Source: Actinomycetales bacterium
Lineage (GTDB): Bacteria; Actinomycetota; Actinomycetes; Actinomycetales; Beutenbergiaceae
NCBI GenBank assembly: GCA_016649925.1
Contig: JAENWO010000003.1
Span: 1-24,114, forward strand
Direction of reading: 5' to 3'
DNA: 24,114 bases
Part shown: positions 22,171-24,114 of the stretch, piece after piece
How the letters are laid out: each line of letters opens with the position of its first letter
Numbering within the stretch: position 1 is the stretch's first letter
Notes under the pieces: generated by a model
What the model was told of the DNA's origin: nothing
Seen by the model: the letters and a program-made list of their open reading frames with translations, nothing else
Database searches by the model: none
Position numbers and translations under genes: made by a program

Positions 22171-22740
22171 TCACCGCGACGTGAGGCTGACGCAGCCCTC
22201 GAGGTGGTCGTCGACGACGCCGACCGCCTGCATCGCCGCGTACGCCGTCGTCGGTCCGACGAAGCGGAAGCCGCGCCGTTTGAGCTCGCGCGCGAGGGCC
22301 GTCGACCCCGGGGTGGTGGTGGGCACGTCGGCGAAGGTAGCGGCCCGGGTGGGCCGCGGCGCCGGGGCGTGGGTGGCGAACAGGTCCGCGAGGCGCTCGT
22401 TGTCCTCGTGCATCGCGACCAGGGCACGGCCGTTCGCGATCGTCGCCTCGATCTTCGCGCGGTTGCGCACGATGCCTGCGTCGGCGAGGAGGCGCGCGAC
22501 GTCGTCGTCGGTGAAGGCCGCCACCGCCACCGGGTCGAAGCCGGCGAAGGCCGCGCGAAAGCTCTCCCGCTTACGCAGGATCGTGAGCCAGCTCAGCCCG
22601 GACTGGAACGCCTCGAGGCTGATGCGCTCGAACAGCCCGCGCTCGTCCGCGCTCGCGGGCAGCGGCACGCCCCACTCGGTGTCGTGGTACGCCTCGTAGA
22701 GCGCGTCGCCGGTACCGAAGCAGCGGATCACACCCGTCAT
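22171..22740 (-). CDS. tag: DNA-3-methyladenine glycosylase I
   Basis: A 189-residue glycosylase that removes 3-methyladenine from alkylated DNA. The zinc-snap residues are in place: C7 (IRCFG), H19 (AYHDTEWG), H179 and C183 (DHLEGC). The substrate-pocket segment is ERISLEAFQSGLSWLTILRK, with the conserved Glu-x4-Gly-Leu-Ser-Trp pattern. One oddity is CFG where E. coli Tag has CGW, but the remaining core is standard. The start ATG at 22740 has no Shine-Dalgarno sequence; TACGCT at 22753-22748 lies 7 bp away, so the message is probably leaderless. Convergent with the Fpg/Nei gene, forming a small repair pair. A 21-bp tandem repeat lies just upstream. Confidence 0.93.
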   Translation of the reverse strand: MTGVIRCFGTGDALYEAYHDTEWGVPLPASADERGLFERISLEAFQSGLSWLTILRKRESFRAAFAGFDPVAVAAFTDDDVARLLADAGIVRNRAKIEATIANGRALVAMHEDNERLADLFATHAPAPRPTRAATFADVPTTTPGSTALARELKRRGFRFVGPTTAYAAMQAVGVVDDHLEGCVSLTSR

Positions 22741-22747
22741 GGACGAC

Positions 22748-22753
22748 AGCGTA
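22748..22753 (-). promoter_or_regulatory. -10 element of the tag gene
   Basis: On the minus strand TACGCT is followed by 7 bp and then the tag ATG at 22740. This places the expected transcription start on or beside the start codon, a leaderless message. Confidence 0.5.
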
Positions 22754-22779
22754 GGTCCGTGAGCGAGAACGGCTTCGAC

Positions 22780-22854
22780 GCCGGGACGACGCCTGCCATC
22801 GCCGGGACGACGCCTGCCATCGCCGGGACGACGCCTGCCATCGCCGGGACGACG
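22780..22854. repeat. Tandem 21-bp repeat, 3.6 copies
   Basis: GCCGGGACGACGCCTGCCATC repeats exactly three times (22780-22800, 22801-22821, 22822-22842), followed by a 12-bp partial copy to 22854. It lies upstream of the tag promoter and downstream of the aldo/keto reductase stop, outside any supported gene. The exact identity of the units suggests recent expansion. The unit is 7 codons long, so both strands read open, but no gene is indicated. Confidence 0.95.
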
Positions 22855-22876
22855 GAGGCCGTCGCCGCCTCGCGTT

Positions 22877-22893
22877 CGCGGTCCGAGACCGCG
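22877..22893 (-). terminator. Terminator hairpin after the aldo/keto reductase gene
   Basis: CGCGGTC at 22877-22883 pairs perfectly with GACCGCG at 22887-22893 around a 3-nt loop, starting 7 bp after the stop codon. There is no U-tract, as is common in high-GC actinobacteria. Confidence 0.5.
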
Positions 22894-22900
22894 CGGGCCG

Positions 22901-23890
22901 TCAGCTGCTGGCGTCGATCGAGCTCATGTCCGGGTAGCGCTCGCCGGCCGCTGCGCCAGCGGGGAACGCCGCCGAGAGCTCGTCGAGATCCGTCTCGTCC
23001 AGCTCCACGAACGCTGCCGCGAGGTTCTCCTGCAGGTACCGCACGCGCTTCGTGCCGGGAATGGGCACGACGTCGTCTCCCTGTGCCAGGACCCACGCCA
23101 GGGCGAGCTGGCCGGGGGTGAGGCCCTTGGCGCCGGCGAGGGCGCGGACCCGTTCCACGAGCGCGAGGTTGGTGTCCAGCGCTGCACCCTGGAACCGGGG
23201 GTTGTGCCGGCGGAAGTCGCCCTCCTCGAGGCGCTCGGGCGAGGTGATCGTGCCCGTGAGGAAGCCTCGGCCGAGCGGGGAGTAGGGCACCAGGCCGATG
23301 CCGAGCTTTCGGATCGTGGGCAGGATCTCGTCCTCGATGTGGCGCGTCCACAGCGAGTACTCGGTCTGCAGGGCCGTGATCGGGTGGGTGCGGTGAGCAC
23401 GCCGGATCGTGCTCGCCGACGCCTCCGACAAGCCGAGGTGACGTACCTTGCCGGCCGCGACCAGCTCGCCCATGGCGCCCACCGTGTCCTCGATCGGGAC
23501 CGTGGGGTCGACGCGGTGCTGGTAGTAGAGGTCGATATGGTCGACGCCGAGCCGTCGAAGGCTCGCGTCGCACGCCTCCCGCACGTACTCGGGGCTCCCG
23601 TCGATACGCCGGACCGACGGATTCTCCAGGTCGCGGACGTTGCCGAACTTGGTCGCGAGGACGACGCCGTCGCGTCGGCCGGTGAGGGCCCGACCAACGA
23701 GCTTCTCGTTGGTGAACGGGCCGTACATGTCGGCCGTGTCGAGCAGCGTGAGACCGGCGTCGAGCGCCGTATGGATGGTGCGGACGGCCTCCGACTCGTC
23801 AGCCGTGCCGTAGAACTCGGACATGCCCATGCAGCCCAGTCCGAGCGCGGAGACCGTCAGAGCGGTGCCGTTCTCGGACGAGCCGAGCAC
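22901..23890 (-). CDS. Aldo/keto reductase
   Basis: An NADPH-dependent carbonyl reductase (329 residues from the chosen start) with the AKR TIM barrel. It carries VSALGLGCMGMSEFYG (about residues 13-28), the catalytic D51-TADMY56, K81 (ATKFG) and H125 (LYYQHRVD), and the cofactor-site pieces LGLSEASA and VPIPGTKRVRYLQEN. The substrate is unknown. The true start is uncertain. GTG 23890 gives MLGSSENGTALTVSALG, while related proteins start 5-10 residues earlier. An ATG at 23916, with a CATGCT element 6 bp upstream, has the right position but lies in a frame that differs from the gene by one base, so a small frame change near the start is possible. Likely monocistronic. Confidence 0.88.
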   Translation of the reverse strand: MLGSSENGTALTVSALGLGCMGMSEFYGTADESEAVRTIHTALDAGLTLLDTADMYGPFTNEKLVGRALTGRRDGVVLATKFGNVRDLENPSVRRIDGSPEYVREACDASLRRLGVDHIDLYYQHRVDPTVPIEDTVGAMGELVAAGKVRHLGLSEASASTIRRAHRTHPITALQTEYSLWTRHIEDEILPTIRKLGIGLVPYSPLGRGFLTGTITSPERLEEGDFRRHNPRFQGAALDTNLALVERVRALAGAKGLTPGQLALAWVLAQGDDVVPIPGTKRVRYLQENLAAAFVELDETDLDELSAAFPAGAAAGERYPDMSSIDASS

Positions 23891-24026
23891 GCGGGTCGGG
23901 ATCGTTGAGTAGCCATGGCCCCAGCATGCGCCTCGGAGTGGGCGGTAGGTCAGGTGTTGGGTGCGCCCGCCGTGCCCCCGCCGGGGCACGGGCCGGGTGC
24001 GCGACCGTGCACGCTAGGGTTCCGCG

Positions 24027-24114
24027 GTGCTCCTCGGCCCGGACGACCCGCTCCCGCGCCTTCCGCGACGCATCGCGGTGGCCGGGGTCTCCGGCGCGGG
24101 CAAGACGACGCTCG
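24027..24114 (+). CDS. P-loop kinase-like ATPase (partial, 5' end)
   Basis: The window ends inside this gene, so only 29 codons are visible. It reads VLLGPDDPLPRLPRRIAVAG then VSGAGKTTL, where GVSGAGKTT is a Walker A loop (residues 20-28 counted from the GTG) directly after the first strand. The pattern LLGPDDPLP followed by a P-loop resembles small actinobacterial kinase-like proteins (adenylate/shikimate kinase fold), but the substrate is unknown. The GTG start at 24027 has TAGGGT at 24015-24020 with a 6-bp gap, again a leaderless arrangement. It is divergent from the aldo/keto reductase gene. Confidence 0.7.
   Translation, partial: MLLGPDDPLPRLPRRIAVAGVSGAGKTTL

Noticed and set aside
22780..22854. 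CRISPR array.
   Set aside because: The units are contiguous with no unique spacers, so this is a plain tandem repeat; the same holds for 15944-16020.

Overview
The base composition (very high GC, GC-rich third codon positions), the nrdHIEF operon with its TTG and GTG starts, two F420-dependent luciferase-like oxidoreductases, an EF-G2-type paralogue and many apparent leaderless starts all point to an actinobacterium (Actinomycetota). The gene types fit Micrococcales, but that is inference and I cannot name a genus. Most of the window is ordinary chromosome. No rRNA, tRNA, CRISPR array, prophage or intact insertion sequence was seen.

Layout. Positions 226-1485 (-): M20 amidohydrolase. Positions 1486-2072: a long regulatory gap with a large inverted repeat, a cluster of DnaA-box-like words and two phased NrdR boxes. 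Positions 2073-6052 (+): nrdH-nrdI-nrdE-nrdF, the class Ib ribonucleotide reductase operon. Positions 6142-12130 (-): a complete Dpp/Opp-type peptide ABC transporter, transcribed in the order binding lipoprotein, two permeases, two ATPases. Positions 12381-14613: a decaying accessory patch with a vapBC toxin-antitoxin pair between two MmcQ/YjbR-like copies (one stopped by a nonsense codon) and a frameshifted aminoglycoside-phosphotransferase-like pseudogene. Positions 14610-17200: two F420-dependent oxidoreductases (-), separated by a small + strand reading frame that contains a 14-bp tandem repeat. Positions 17266-17952 (+): PAP2 phosphatase. Positions 17953-19006: a region with a strongly foldable element, a 12-codon reading frame, a GNAT pseudogene and a transporter relic. 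Positions 19007-21070 (-): EF-G-like GTPase. Positions 21273-22154 (+) and 22171-22740 (-): convergent DNA glycosylases (Fpg/Nei type and Tag). Positions 22901-23890 (-): aldo/keto reductase. Positions 24027 to the end (+): start of a P-loop kinase.

How the parts work together. nrdHIEF makes deoxynucleotides, and its promoter carries both an NrdR operator pair and DnaA-box-like sites, which would tie dNTP supply to nucleotide pools and possibly to replication initiation. The five-gene transporter imports peptides and has hairpins that could set the ratio of its components. The two glycosylases are a small base-excision-repair pair.

The most unusual signals are: the orphan leader-like folded element with an overlapping 12-codon reading frame (17973-18165); the 14-bp repeat whose copy number would decide which of two frames is read (15944-16020); a perfect palindrome exactly at the frameshift of the phosphotransferase pseudogene (14208-14241); a 20-bp duplication that breaks the GNAT gene; and a REP-like hairpin present twice, 6.7 kb apart.
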